The translations under genes and the position numbers were made by a program. DNA of 61,821 nucleotides from Clostridia bacterium. Lineage in GTDB: Bacteria; Bacillota; Clostridia; Oscillospirales; CAG-382. The stretch is taken from the NCBI GenBank assembly GCA_017466805.1, contig JAFTTN010000009.1, positions 1-61,821 of the forward strand, written 5' to 3'. The notes under the pieces were generated by a model that saw only the letters and a program-made list of their open reading frames with translations, made no database searches and had not been told where the DNA came from. Shown piece by piece: positions 17,870 through 27,800 of the stretch (positions within the stretch are counted from its first letter, which is position 1; the number at the start of each line of letters is the position of its first letter).

Positions 17870-19189
17870 TTACTGATTTCTCAAATCGAGCACGCGCTTC
17901 GCTTTGCCGGTAAAGCGTTCGATAGAGTTCGGCTCGACGAGCGTTACCTTAATAGCAATGCCCAAAATGTTCTTTATGTTATCCTGAATACGCTTCTGCA
18001 AAGCAACCAGCTCACCGTAACGGTCAAGCAGACCGCCGTCGATAAGCTCTACGCGAACCTCCATAGAGTCCGAGTAATTCTCTCTGCGGAGCACTATTAA
18101 ATAGTTCGGGCTTATTTCGGTCATGCCGATAAGCGCGCTTTCCACTTGCGAAGGAAATACGTTTACGCCGCGAACCTTTATCATATCGTCGCTTCTGCCG
18201 ATAATCTTGTGCATTCTTGCGCTGGTTCTGCCGCACTTACAAGGCTCGTAGTTAATATTGGTTATATCTTTCGTGCGGTAACGAAGCATAGGAAGACCGC
18301 GTTTTGTAAGGTTGGTAACGACAAGCTCGCCGGTTGCACCCTTTTCGAGCACGCTGCCGCTTGCCGAATCGATAATTTCGCAATAGAAATGGTCTTCGTT
18401 TATATGCAGGCCGTCGCGGTACATACATTCACCCGACATACCCGGGCCGTTCAGCTCGGACATACCGTAGTTATCGGTGCAGAAGAAGCCGTTGCCCCAA
18501 TGGTTTTCGATTTCGGCACGCATTTCGGGTGTGCTTCCCTCGCTGCCCAATATGCCGTATTTAAGCTTATACATATCCATAGGATATTTGTCCTGCATAC
18601 CTCTTGCCGCCTCTGCAAGATACATACAGTAGGAAGGCGTTGCCACTATAGCGGTGGTGCCGAAATCTCGCATAAACTTTAACTGCTTTTCGGTGTTGCC
18701 GGAGCTTGTGGGAACAACCACCGCGCCAACCTTTTCCAAGCCGTAATGCAAGCCGAGTGCGCCGGTAAACATACCGTAGCCGAAGCATATCTGAACTATA
18801 GTGTTCTTCGTTGCGCCTGCGGCAACCGCAAGACGAGCCACCTGCTCCGACCAGTGCTCCATATCCTCACGCGTGTAAGCAACAACAGTCGGGTTGCCGG
18901 TCGTGCCCGAGGACGCGTGGATACGCACTATATCCTCCATCGGTACCGAAAGCATACCGAAGGGATAGGTGTCGCGCAGGTCGTCCTTGGTGGTATACGG
19001 AATGTATTCGATATCCGAAAGACATTTGATTTTATCTGCCGTTACGCCTGCCTTTGCAAGACGCTTTGCGTAAAATTCGGAATTTCTTTCGCAGTAATCG
19101 ACAAGCGCCTTCAAGCGTTCAAGCTGGAGTGCCTCCATGTCCTTGCGGGACATACACTCCATTTCTTTATTAAAAATTCTGTTTTCCAT
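17870..19189 (-). CDS. paaK: Phenylacetate-CoA ligase (AMP-forming)
   Basis: 439 residues, usual length. It activates phenylacetate or related aryl-acetates with ATP and CoA. The P-loop is SSGTTGNPT (about residue 95), a core motif reads YGMSELNGPG, and the C-terminal lid motif reads GRSDDMIKVRGVNVFPSQVE. RBS GGAAGGAG precedes ATG 19189. Being first in the operon with indolepyruvate oxidoreductase, it may work in either direction: loading aryl acids for amination to aromatic amino acids, or harvesting ATP from aryl-acetyl-CoA. No ring-oxidation genes accompany it, so aerobic phenylacetate degradation is unlikely. Confidence 0.95.
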   Translation of the reverse strand: MENRIFNKEMECMSRKDMEALQLERLKALVDYCERNSEFYAKRLAKAGVTADKIKCLSDIEYIPYTTKDDLRDTYPFGMLSVPMEDIVRIHASSGTTGNPTVVAYTREDMEHWSEQVARLAVAAGATKNTIVQICFGYGMFTGALGLHYGLEKVGAVVVPTSSGNTEKQLKFMRDFGTTAIVATPSYCMYLAEAARGMQDKYPMDMYKLKYGILGSEGSTPEMRAEIENHWGNGFFCTDNYGMSELNGPGMSGECMYRDGLHINEDHFYCEIIDSASGSVLEKGATGELVVTNLTKRGLPMLRYRTKDITNINYEPCKCGRTSARMHKIIGRSDDMIKVRGVNVFPSQVESALIGMTEISPNYLIVLRRENYSDSMEVRVELIDGGLLDRYGELVALQKRIQDNIKNILGIAIKVTLVEPNSIERFTGKAKRVLDLRNQ

Positions 19190-19341
19190 TTATCTTGCTC
19201 CTTCCGGGAGTTTTTTCCTTTTTCGGTTTGTGCACCGACGTCAATACGACCACCGCCGCAAAAACGCTTATACGGCAGCCGCGCCGTTTTTTATCTGCCT
19301 TGACGTTAAAAATCGGTGCCTGTTCGGAAAATACACCGATG

Positions 19342-19370
19342 ATTATACTACTTTATTTTCAAAATTGCAA
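19342..19370 (-). promoter_or_regulatory. Promoter of the paaK-iorAB operon
   Basis: Minus strand TTGCAA (19365-19370), 17-bp spacer, TATAAT (19342-19347). The surrounding gene-free stretch 19190-19513 holds this promoter, a short tandem GCCGTTTTTT (about 19410-19430) and the terminator of the next gene; nothing else was recognised. Confidence 0.7.
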
Positions 19371-19430
19371 TAGCGTATCACCGAATTAAAGTTAATTTTT
19401 GCCATATCTCGCCGTTTTTTGCCGTTTTTT

Positions 19431-19466
19431 CAAAAAAAGACCGCCCAAGCTACTGCCCGAGCGGTC
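19431..19466 (-). terminator. Intrinsic terminator of the acyl-CoA synthetase gene
   Basis: Minus-strand stem GACCGC/GCGGTC with GC-rich interior (19439-19466), followed by a run of seven Us. Confidence 0.85.
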
Positions 19467-19513
19467 CTTTGCGCTAAACAAGGGAGGGGAAACCCTTATT
19501 TGCACGAAGACAT

Positions 19514-21220
19514 TTACATAGGTGAACCGTCTTTTGCGCGACGGATTTTTTTGGAAGAGGTAATAACAAAGGGTGTTTCGCGGATAATAACCTTGGTTAC
19601 CTGCTTATAGGTGGGAAGCTTTGCAAGCGCCGCAAATACGTCGTGCTTAAGCTTCGCCTCGAGCGCTTCCTTGCCTTCCTTTTCAAGAAGCTCGGGATCT
19701 ACGGAGCACTGTACGGCAAGCGCAGCTTCGCTTCCGTCTTCATCGCGGTACGCGTAAACTACGTTTTCGAGAACGTAGGGGATACCGCCGATATAATCCT
19801 CAAGCTCTTCGGGATATATATTCTTGCCGTTGCCGAGAATAATAATATTCTTCTTTCTGCCGGTAATAAGAATCTGTCCCTTTTTGTTAACCTTACCGTA
19901 GTCGCCGGTGCGGAAAAAGCCGTCTTCGGTAAATACCTCTGCGGTTGCAGCTTCATTTTTGTAGTATCCGAGCATTACGATATCGCCCTTAACGCAGATT
20001 TCGCCTTCGTCGTCTTCGTTGGGATCGTCTATTCTTATTTCTACGCATTCCATCGGCAGACCAACGGTTTTGGGATCGTTGATAAAGTCGGTGTTAACCG
20101 ATACGAGCGGCGAGCATTCGGTAATGCCGTAGCCGTTGGTAACGATAATACCGATGTCATCGAAGAAATCCGCAATTTCGGCACGCAAAGGTGCGCCGCC
20201 GCAAACCAGCTTAACAAGATTGCCGCCGAGCGCATTGTGAAGCTCCTTGAAAAGCTTTCTTCTTACGTCGATACCGATTGCACGCAAAAAGCGCGAAAGT
20301 TTAATTGCGATTTTAATAGTCTTGGTCTTGCCCTTTTCCTCGATGCTTGCCCACATTCTGCGGTAAAGCACTTCCATAAGTGCGGGAACGACGTACATAT
20401 AACCGGGCTTATAAAGCGCAAGGTTTTTAACAACTCGCTTCAGGCTGTCGTTAATGCAAAGCGTAGCGTGGCGGTGAAGCGCAACCAGAATACCCGCAAC
20501 CGCTTCGTAGGAGTGATGGTAAGGAAGCACCGAAAGTCCGACCTCGCGGATGCTTGTAAGCTTCAAGCCGTAGTGGATGAGCGATATAAGGTTGTGCTCG
20601 GAAAGCATAACGCCCTTTGCAAGCCCGGTAGTACCCGAGGTATATATAAGCATTTTAAGCGCTTTTATATCCTTGGTGCACATATTGCAATAGCTTCTGT
20701 CGCCGTTTTCGTAAAGCTCTTTGCCCTTTGCGAAAAGCTTTTTAAAGGAAAGAAATTCGCCGTCGTCCTCTTCTCTGTCGAAGCAAACGAAATATTTAAC
20801 GTTGGGAAGCTGTTCGCGGATAGCACGGAAAATTTCCTCGCGCTTTTTGTCGCAGAATACAATTTCGTCGTCGCCGCCGTGAACTACGTTTATAAGATCG
20901 CCTTCGATAAGCTCTTTATCGATCGGGCAGAATACGCCTTCGCTCTGGAGCGCGGTAAGGTATACCAAAATCCAGTTGTAGCTGTTTTCGGCGGCACAGC
21001 CGATATGACCCGAGGCCATACCCATCGAAGCAAGCGCGGTACCGAGCCAGAAGGTTTCGGTTTGGAATTCCTTGTAGCTGACCGCGCGCACGCCTTCGCC
21101 GGTGCGGTATTTATAAGCAATTTTTTCGCCGGCTTCGGATACGGCGATTTCCATAAGATGCTTTATACTGTTGGGGCGATTAAGCTCGGGAGAGTTTTCG
21201 CCGAGAATATTTCTTGCCAT
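19514..21220 (-). CDS. Long-chain acyl-CoA synthetase-type AMP-forming ligase
   Basis: 568 residues from ATG 21220, chosen because AAGGAGAA precedes it and because a longer frame would run into the promoter at 21260-21288. Adenylation motifs: YTSGTTGLAKG (P-loop), GYGITECSP, RTGDYGKVNKKG, and the lid motif GRKKNIIILGNGKNIYPEELE. It activates a fatty or other carboxylic acid to its CoA thioester through an acyl-AMP. The similarity is to FadD/eukaryotic ACSL-type enzymes, but the substrate length cannot be judged. It is a monocistronic unit with its own promoter and terminator. Confidence 0.9.
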   Translation of the reverse strand: MARNILGENSPELNRPNSIKHLMEIAVSEAGEKIAYKYRTGEGVRAVSYKEFQTETFWLGTALASMGMASGHIGCAAENSYNWILVYLTALQSEGVFCPIDKELIEGDLINVVHGGDDEIVFCDKKREEIFRAIREQLPNVKYFVCFDREEDDGEFLSFKKLFAKGKELYENGDRSYCNMCTKDIKALKMLIYTSGTTGLAKGVMLSEHNLISLIHYGLKLTSIREVGLSVLPYHHSYEAVAGILVALHRHATLCINDSLKRVVKNLALYKPGYMYVVPALMEVLYRRMWASIEEKGKTKTIKIAIKLSRFLRAIGIDVRRKLFKELHNALGGNLVKLVCGGAPLRAEIADFFDDIGIIVTNGYGITECSPLVSVNTDFINDPKTVGLPMECVEIRIDDPNEDDEGEICVKGDIVMLGYYKNEAATAEVFTEDGFFRTGDYGKVNKKGQILITGRKKNIIILGNGKNIYPEELEDYIGGIPYVLENVVYAYRDEDGSEAALAVQCSVDPELLEKEGKEALEAKLKHDVFAALAKLPTYKQVTKVIIRETPFVITSSKKIRRAKDGSPM

Positions 21221-21259
21221 AATACAAATTCTCCTTGTGTTTTCGATTTTTACCTCTCT

Positions 21260-21288
21260 ATTATATATGGTTTTCAAAACTATGTCAA
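21260..21288 (-). promoter_or_regulatory. Promoter of the acyl-CoA synthetase gene
   Basis: Minus strand TTGACA (21283-21288), 17-bp spacer, TATAAT (21260-21265): a near-consensus promoter. Confidence 0.9.
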
Positions 21289-21338
21289 GGGTTTTTGAAA
21301 ATTGTTTTTGTAAATTTACTCTGAACAAACAGCTTTTG

Positions 21339-21367
21339 TTGACTTTTTTGGGTTTGGATGATATAAT
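21339..21367 (+). promoter_or_regulatory. Promoter of the DUF1836 gene
   Basis: TTGACT (21339-21344), 17-bp spacer, TATAAT (21362-21367). Confidence 0.88.
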
Positions 21368-21407
21368 GTCTAAAGTGCAACAAAAATAACCCCTTTCGGA
21401 GTTTTGT

Positions 21408-21944
21408 ATGAATCTTAAAAAAAGCGAGCTTCTAAAAATACATCTTCCGCGCTGGGAGGAATTCCCCGCGTTCGAGCTTTACGTCGACCAGGTTATTGCG
21501 TTTATCTGCGAAAAGCTTGAGCCCTTCAATTTTAATTCCGAAGAGCCGCTGCTCACCCAATCGATGATCAACAACTACGTTAAAAACGGCGTGCTTAACC
21601 CACCGGTAAAGAAAAAATACAACAAAACCCACCTTGCAAAGCTTGTGGTTATTTGTATATGCAAGCGTATGCTTCCGCTTTCCTATATTTCCGATGCGAT
21701 AACCGTTATGTCGCGCGTGTTCGATATCGAGGAGGGCTATAATCTTATCTGCGACGAAATCGAATACGAAATCAAAAGCACCGTCGCTCCAACCGATTTT
21801 CCGCCCCGCGCTATCGATGATACCCCTGCGCGCAAGGTCGCGTTAATGCGCTCGCTCGCCTCTGCGGTCGCAAAAATCCTGTTTTTCGATACGCTTATCG
21901 AGCAAAGACGCCGTTTAAGCAACGTGGTAAAAAATATAAAATAA
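21408..21944 (+). CDS. DUF1836 family protein, putative HTH regulator
   Basis: 178 residues. The segment LTQSMINNYVKNGVLNPPVKKKY followed by HLAKLVVICICKRMLPLSYI (about residues 46-90) is typical of DUF1836, which resembles the MerR-type winged helix: a helix-turn-helix with a Lys-rich wing. DNA binding is inferred and targets are unknown. It has its own near-consensus promoter and terminator, so it is probably monocistronic. The C-terminal third is helical and variable. There are no cysteines arranged as a metal or redox sensor. Confidence 0.8.
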   Translation: MNLKKSELLKIHLPRWEEFPAFELYVDQVIAFICEKLEPFNFNSEEPLLTQSMINNYVKNGVLNPPVKKKYNKTHLAKLVVICICKRMLPLSYISDAITVMSRVFDIEEGYNLICDEIEYEIKSTVAPTDFPPRAIDDTPARKVALMRSLASAVAKILFFDTLIEQRRRLSNVVKNIK

Positions 21945-21949
21945 ATCAC

Positions 21950-21986
21950 AAACGGCTTGGTTAATCGCAAACCAAGCCGTTTTTTC
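21950..21986. terminator. Bidirectional terminator between DUF1836 gene and proA
   Basis: A 13-bp stem AAACGGCTTGGTT/AACCAAGCCGTTT with a seven-base loop and a T-run. Confidence 0.88.
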
Positions 21987-22023
21987 TTATAGCGCAGATT
22001 GTGCAGTCTGTCCGCGCAAAGCA

Positions 22024-23253
22024 TTATCGAATCTGTCCTTCGCCGTTGATAACGTATTTATAGGTAGTCATTTCGGGAAGCCCCATCGGTCCGCGCGCGT
22101 GCATTTTTTGGGTGGAAATGCCTATTTCGGCACCGAAGCCGAATTCCTCGCCGTCGGTAAATCTGGTCGATGCGTTAACGTAAACCGCCGCCGCATCTAC
22201 GCTTGCGCAGAAATAATCGGCGTTCTCCTTGCATTCGGTAATAATCGCTTCGCTGTGTCCCGTGCCGTGAATATTGATATGCTTCACAGCCTCTTCAACG
22301 CCGGATACCACCTTTACCGCAAGGATATAATCGTTATATTCGGTGAAAAAGTCATCGTCGGTTGCGGCGTTGACCGAAATAATTTCGCGCGTTTTTTCAC
22401 AGCCGCGTATTTCCACGTTATCAAGACGTGCCTTAACAAGCGGCAGAATTTCATTTGCAATATCCTCGTGCACAAGCAGGCTTTCCGCCGCGTTGCACAC
22501 CGAGGGACGCTGGCGCTTCGCGTTATCGATAATATTCAACGCCTTTTCGAAATCGGCGGATTTATCGAAATAAACGTGGCAGTTACCCGCGCCCGTTTCG
22601 ATAACCGGCACGGTAGCGTTTTCGGTAACCGAGCGGATAAGCGATTTGCTTCCGCGCGGGATAAGCAGATCGATGCCGCCCTTTAGCTTCATAAGCTTAT
22701 TTGCGGTCTCGCGCGAGGTATCGGGAACCACCTGCACGCATTCCTTCGGCAAGCCCACCGAAAAGAGCGCGTCGGAAAGCACGCCTGCAATAGCAAGGTT
22801 GGAGTTTATAGCTTCCTTGCCGCCACGCAAAATAACCGCGTTGCCGGATTTTACACAAAGTGCCGCCGCATCCGCAGTAACGTTCGGGCGCGCCTCGTAT
22901 ATTATCGCGATAACCCCGAAGGGAACACGCTTTTTGGTTATTTTTATGCCGTTGGGGCGCACCCATTGCTCGCTGCTTGCAAGCGGATCGGGCAGAGCAA
23001 TAACCTTTTTTACGCTTTCGGATATCGCCGCAATGCGCGCATCGGTAAGAGTAAGCCTATCGAGCATCGCATCGCTCATACCGTTCGCTTTTGCGTTTTC
23101 GATATCGGCTTCATTCGCCTTAATTATTTCTTCGGCGCGTTCGGTAAGCGCTTTTGCCATAGCCGAAAGTGCCTCGTTTCTTTTTTCGGTATTCGAAGAG
23201 CCGAGCTTCGCCGAAGCCGCTCTCGCCTTGCCGCTCATTTCGTTAAGTAACAT
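22024..23253 (-). CDS. proA: Gamma-glutamyl phosphate reductase
   Basis: 409 residues, normal length. It performs the second step of proline synthesis, reducing glutamyl 5-phosphate to glutamate semialdehyde with NADPH. It has the aldehyde dehydrogenase fold. The catalytic Cys lies in RPSVCNAAE, the phosphate/cofactor region includes LRGGKEAINSN, and the C-terminus has GEFGFGAEIGISTQK. The gene starts 9 bp after proB ends, indicating translational coupling in a proBA operon. No pyrroline-5-carboxylate reductase gene (proC) is present in the window. Confidence 0.97.
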   Translation of the reverse strand: MLLNEMSGKARAASAKLGSSNTEKRNEALSAMAKALTERAEEIIKANEADIENAKANGMSDAMLDRLTLTDARIAAISESVKKVIALPDPLASSEQWVRPNGIKITKKRVPFGVIAIIYEARPNVTADAAALCVKSGNAVILRGGKEAINSNLAIAGVLSDALFSVGLPKECVQVVPDTSRETANKLMKLKGGIDLLIPRGSKSLIRSVTENATVPVIETGAGNCHVYFDKSADFEKALNIIDNAKRQRPSVCNAAESLLVHEDIANEILPLVKARLDNVEIRGCEKTREIISVNAATDDDFFTEYNDYILAVKVVSGVEEAVKHINIHGTGHSEAIITECKENADYFCASVDAAAVYVNASTRFTDGEEFGFGAEIGISTQKMHARGPMGLPEMTTYKYVINGEGQIR

Positions 23254-23262
23254 TCTGTTTCC

Positions 23263-24060
23263 TCATTCCTGCTTTTGCGCCGCAAAATAGGTGCCCACGA
23301 AATCACCGTCGAAAATATTATATAGTATTTCGGGGTTTGCGCCGTTGCATATTATCATCGCAATTCCGCGCTCGGTAACGTATTTCGCGCTTTCAAGCTT
23401 GGTTGCCATACCGCCTGTGCCGCGCGCCGTGCCCGCGCCCGCGCCCATTGCGTAGATTTCATCGGTAACGCATTCGACGTATTCTATAAATTCGGCGTTC
23501 GCGTTGCTTCTCGGGTCGGAATCGTAAAGCCCGTTTATATCCGACATATTAATCAAAAGGTCTGCGCGACAAAGCTTTGCAACCGTTGCCGCAAGCGTAT
23601 CGTTACTGCCTATTTTAATCTGCTCGTTCGAAAGAGTATCGTTTTCGTTTACGATAGGAATAATCCCCTGCCCCAAAAGCAGCTCGAGCGTGGTACTCGC
23701 GTTGATTCTGCGTTCCTTGTTATCGATAACGCTTCGTGTAAGCAAAATCTGCGCGATAGTAATACCGTAATCCGAAAAACGACGGTCGTACATATCGATA
23801 AGCTGGCATTGTCCAACCGCGGCAGCCGCCTGCTTCTGCTCGGTCGTAAGCGTTTTTCTGTCGAAGCCGGTTTTTGCAAGACCGCAGCTTACCGCGCCCG
23901 AGGAAACGAGTATAATTTCCTTTCCGCTGTTATATAGGTCTGCAAGACAGGCAACCAGCTTTTCGACCTTGCGGATATTCATATATCCCGATGCGTGTGT
24001 CAAGGTCGAGGTGCCGACCTTAACCACAACCCTCTTTATGCTTTCGGTGTTTATTTTCAT
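23263..24060 (-). CDS. proB: Glutamate 5-kinase, short form without PUA domain
   Basis: 265 residues from ATG 24060, preferred over GTG 24069 because AGGTGG is well placed. It phosphorylates glutamate with ATP as the first and regulated step of proline synthesis. The amino-acid kinase fold is seen in VVVKVGTSTLTH, LVSSGAVSCG, NENDTLSNEQIKIGSNDTL and the late GGMATKLESAKY. The C-terminal RNA-binding-like PUA domain of the E. coli enzyme is absent, as in several Clostridia and Bacillota. Promoter at 24101-24129. Confidence 0.96.
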   Translation of the reverse strand: MKINTESIKRVVVKVGTSTLTHASGYMNIRKVEKLVACLADLYNSGKEIILVSSGAVSCGLAKTGFDRKTLTTEQKQAAAAVGQCQLIDMYDRRFSDYGITIAQILLTRSVIDNKERRINASTTLELLLGQGIIPIVNENDTLSNEQIKIGSNDTLAATVAKLCRADLLINMSDINGLYDSDPRSNANAEFIEYVECVTDEIYAMGAGAGTARGTGGMATKLESAKYVTERGIAMIICNGANPEILYNIFDGDFVGTYFAAQKQE

Positions 24061-24079
24061 TCTTTCCACCTGCTCACTC

Positions 24080-24129
24080 TTTACAATATTTCAATTTAGT
24101 ATTATAATATAACAAAACCCAAATATCAA
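24080..24129. promoter_or_regulatory. Overlapping divergent promoters, proB (minus) and maf (plus)
   Basis: Minus strand: TTGATA (24124-24129), 17 bp, TATAAT (24101-24106). Plus strand: TTTACA (24080-24085), 17 bp, TATAAT (24103-24108). The two -10 boxes overlap, so the promoters may compete for polymerase. Confidence 0.75.
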
Positions 24130-24166
24130 GGCTTTTTCAGCCTTTTTCGAAAAGGATGCTTAATAT

Positions 24167-24748
24167 ATGGCTAAAAATCTTATACTTGCGTCGGCTTCCC
24201 CGCGCAGAAAAGAAATTCTTTCCACAGCAGGCTATTCCTACAGCGTAATTCCCTCTCGGGCAGAGGAGCTTACCCAAAGCGAAAGCGTATATTCGCTGGT
24301 GCGGGAAAATTCGCTTGCCAAAGCGCGCGAGGTATATAATAAATGCGGCGAAAACGATATAGTTATCGGCGCGGACACCGTCGTCTGCCTAAACGGCGAA
24401 ATACTCGGCAAGCCGAAGGACAAGCGCGATGCATTTTTTATGCTTAAAAGCCTTTCGGGCAGTAATCACGAGGTCGTAAGCGGCTATGCCGTTATCGGAA
24501 GCGACAGCGAGGAAAGCGGATACTGCGTAACAAAAGTTAAATTCCGCGAGCTGTCGGACGACGAAATAAACGCTTATATCGAAACGAACGAGCCGATGGA
24601 TAAGGCGGGTGCATACGGTATTCAGGAAAAGGCGTGCGTTTTCGCCGAATCCTTCGAGGGTGATTTCTTTAATATTATCGGTCTTCCTATAGCGCCTTTA
24701 TACACACTGCTTAAAAAGTTCGGCATTTCGCCCGATTGGCAAAAGTGA
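24167..24748 (+). CDS. maf: Maf-family nucleoside triphosphate pyrophosphatase
   Basis: 193 residues, usual length. It hydrolyses dTTP/UTP or modified nucleotides to monophosphates (house-cleaning). Motifs: N-terminal LASASPRRKEIL, GADTVVCLNGEILGKPKD with the metal-binding Asp, and the C-terminal DKAGAYGIQ. RBS AAGGATG precedes the ATG. It is transcribed divergently from proBA. It could act in septum inhibition as for B. subtilis Maf, but that cannot be judged here. Confidence 0.95.
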   Translation: MAKNLILASASPRRKEILSTAGYSYSVIPSRAEELTQSESVYSLVRENSLAKAREVYNKCGENDIVIGADTVVCLNGEILGKPKDKRDAFFMLKSLSGSNHEVVSGYAVIGSDSEESGYCVTKVKFRELSDDEINAYIETNEPMDKAGAYGIQEKACVFAESFEGDFFNIIGLPIAPLYTLLKKFGISPDWQK

Positions 24749-24767
24749 TATTTGGCTGTTTGGCGTA

Positions 24768-24796
24768 TTGACTTGTATACTTATTTTCGGTAAAAT
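24768..24796 (+). promoter_or_regulatory. Promoter of the dockerin glycosidase gene
   Basis: TTGACT (24768-24773), 17-bp spacer, TAAAAT (24791-24796). Confidence 0.82.
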
Positions 24797-24835
24797 ATAC
24801 ATTTGAAGAATATACTTCGAGAAAGAGGTAAAAAA

Positions 24836-27800
24836 ATGAATTGTTTTAAAAGAATCCTCGCGCTGTTGCTCTGCCTTGTGATGCTCGCAGCCTCCTGCGT
24901 TTTCACCAACGCGGCAACGGTAAGTATGTCGGTATCCACCAGCTTTTCGGTAAAATCGGGTGTCGACTACGCAAAATACAACGTTTACGGCAGCCAAAGT
25001 AATCATACCGAGGCTTGTACCGTTCTCGAATTTTCCTCCGACGAATACCTGCCTATCCCCTTTATCGGCTATGCAGGCTCGGCACATCTTCTTGCAACCC
25101 ATTACAGCCGTGCTGTAAACGATTTCGGCTATGAGGTTGCGGGCGTAATCAACGGCTCGTTCTTCGGCACGAGCGACGAAGCGCTTATCGGTCACGTTAT
25201 TACCAACGGCAAGCTCGCCTGCGCACACTTCGGCGATACTCAAGAGCTGGTCGTGTTCGACGCAAAGGGCAATATGTCCTCGGTTTCAAGCTATCTCAAC
25301 AATACGTTTAACGCAAACGGAACTATCGTTTCGGGCGCAATAGCGTACGTCAACAAGCGTCAGGACTGTGCTTGGTCGGGTGCAACCCACAAAATTTTCT
25401 ATTTCGACGAATCCTGCGGTAACGCCTGCGATTCCACCGGAACCAACTACGAGGTTGTCTGCCGTAAGACCGATAATTCCGAAATGGCAGTCGGCGAAAC
25501 GCTTAAAGGCGAAGTAGTTGCAATCTACCCCTCCACCAACAAAACCGCAATCGCATCGGGACAGTTCGTGCTTTCGGTTAAAACCACCTCCGACCACCTT
25601 TCCTATTTAAGCGGTCTTAAGGTTGGCGACCCGGTTAGCATTACCGTCGAAGAAGGCAATGCTAACGCACGCACCGCTATGGAAAGCGCAATCGGCGCAA
25701 TCGCAAACGTAGGCTGGCTGGTAAAGGACGGCGTCGACCTCACTCTTACGCAATCCACCGTCGGCACCCACTCGGTAACCGGCACCTATGCACGCTGGAC
25801 GGCATTCGGCAGAAAGCCCAACGGTCAATACGTGTTCTTCACCTCCGAAGGCGGAAGCACCGGCGTTTCCTCCCGCTCGCTCACCCTGCGCGACGTTGCC
25901 GCGGCAATGATAAAGCTCGGTTGCAGCGACGTTATCCGTATGGACGGCGGCGGAAGCTCGGCAATGTACGTTTGCAACACCGGAAGCGGCAGCCCCGGAT
26001 ACGTTCAAAGCCACTCGCGCAGCGTGTGCGATACCATTCTTATCGTAAAAAAATCCAGCCTTGTAGATAATAACCTTATTGCCGCACTTAACACCGCGAT
26101 TACCGAAGCCAAAGCCTACGTTACAATTACCCCCAACGCCGCTATTTCGAATGCAATTACCGAAGCGGAAGCCGCATTGCAGGCAGGCAACGTTACCGCA
26201 AGCGAAGCGCGCGATTATATTAAAAAGCTTTCGGTTTCGAGCAAGGACAGCCTTAAAACGCTTATGGATAACGCCAAAGCGATATCCTATCCCGGATTTT
26301 CGGAAGAGCATCTTTCGGTTATCCGCGCCTGCTACGAGCGCGCAAGCGAGGTTTACAGCAAGGCCGACGCAACCGCCGGCGAGGTAGTTGCGGCTTATAC
26401 GGCATTAAGCTCGGTGCTTAACCTTTCGGGCAAAACCGTTCTTTCGGTAGGAAAGAGCTACACCACCGCAGGCACCAAGCACGGCTCTTATCCCGACGAT
26501 TCGGTACGCCTTACCGACGGAAGCAAATCCAACCCCGACGGCGGCTCGCCCGCACTTTATTCGGGCTGGGATGCATACACCAATGCCGAAATTACAATCA
26601 ACCTCGGCTCGTCGATGCAAACCGATACCTATACGGTTTACGGCGCATACGGCTTCTATGGCATACTTTCGCCCAAGGATTTATCCGTTTCGGTTTCGAC
26701 CGACGGCACCAATTATACCAAGGTCGGCTCGACAACCACGCTGATTCCCATCGGTACCGGCAGCGAGCTTAGCGACGGTACGACGAATATGTACGCACTC
26801 ACGGTTACCGCACCTGCGGCAAAAACCGCAAAATACGTTAAATTCACCGTAACGCCCCAAAACTTTGTGTGGATAGACGAGGTCGAGGTGTCTGCATCTC
26901 AAACAACCGCACTTGTTGTTTCTGCAGGTAAAAACTACACTACGTCGGGCACAAAGCACTCCACGTTCGTCGATAACGGCACAAAGCTTACCGACAGCAT
27001 CAAATCCAGCCCCAATGGCTTCTCGGTAGATATCTATTCCGGCTGGGACAACGGCGCGAACGCAATCATAACCGTCGATCTCGGCTCGGTTATAAAGAGC
27101 GACGTTTACACGGTTTACGGTGCATATGGCTTCTACGGTATCGATCCCATGAAAAATATGAAGGTCGAAATCTCCGAAAACGGCACGACCTATAAAGAAA
27201 TCGGCACAACAAGCTCGCTCGTATCGCTCGGTAACGGCGCGGAAATAGACGGAGATATATCAAAGCTTTGCAAGCTTACGGTCAAAACCTCGAATATGAA
27301 CACCGCACGCTATGTCCGCTTCACCGTAACCCCCACCGATTTCGTTTGGATAGACGAAGTCGAGGTTGCAATTTCGGATATTTCCTGTCTGAACAAGCTT
27401 TCCTCCGCCGTTGAAATCCACGGCTTCAACCAATACGTTTACGATAGCAACTGCTATATCTACACCCCCAGCTTCGGCACGCTTACCGAATCCAACATCA
27501 ACCACCGCTACACCTGCAACGTTATCCTTACAAAAACGAGCGACCCCAACGTTTATACCATTAAATCGATAAACACAGCCAACGGCTCGGCGGCAAACGT
27601 AACGCTCGCATCGAACGAAATAATGATAGCCTGCCACAGCGGCGCTTCTGCATTAAGTGCAATAAGCCATACGCTTTTGAAAGAAGCCTCTGTCGGCGAA
27701 AAAGTAACCTTCTACGGTGTGGATTTCACAAACAAAACCGTCGGCGTTGCGGCATACGCGCTGGTTGAAAGCAGCAGCGAGCCCACAAGCAGCCTCGGCG

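Noticed and set aside
19643..21298. Long open frame on the plus strand, 551 codons
   Set aside because: It is antisense to the acyl-CoA synthetase, which has a complete set of motifs, a promoter and an RBS. The plus-strand product resembles no family.
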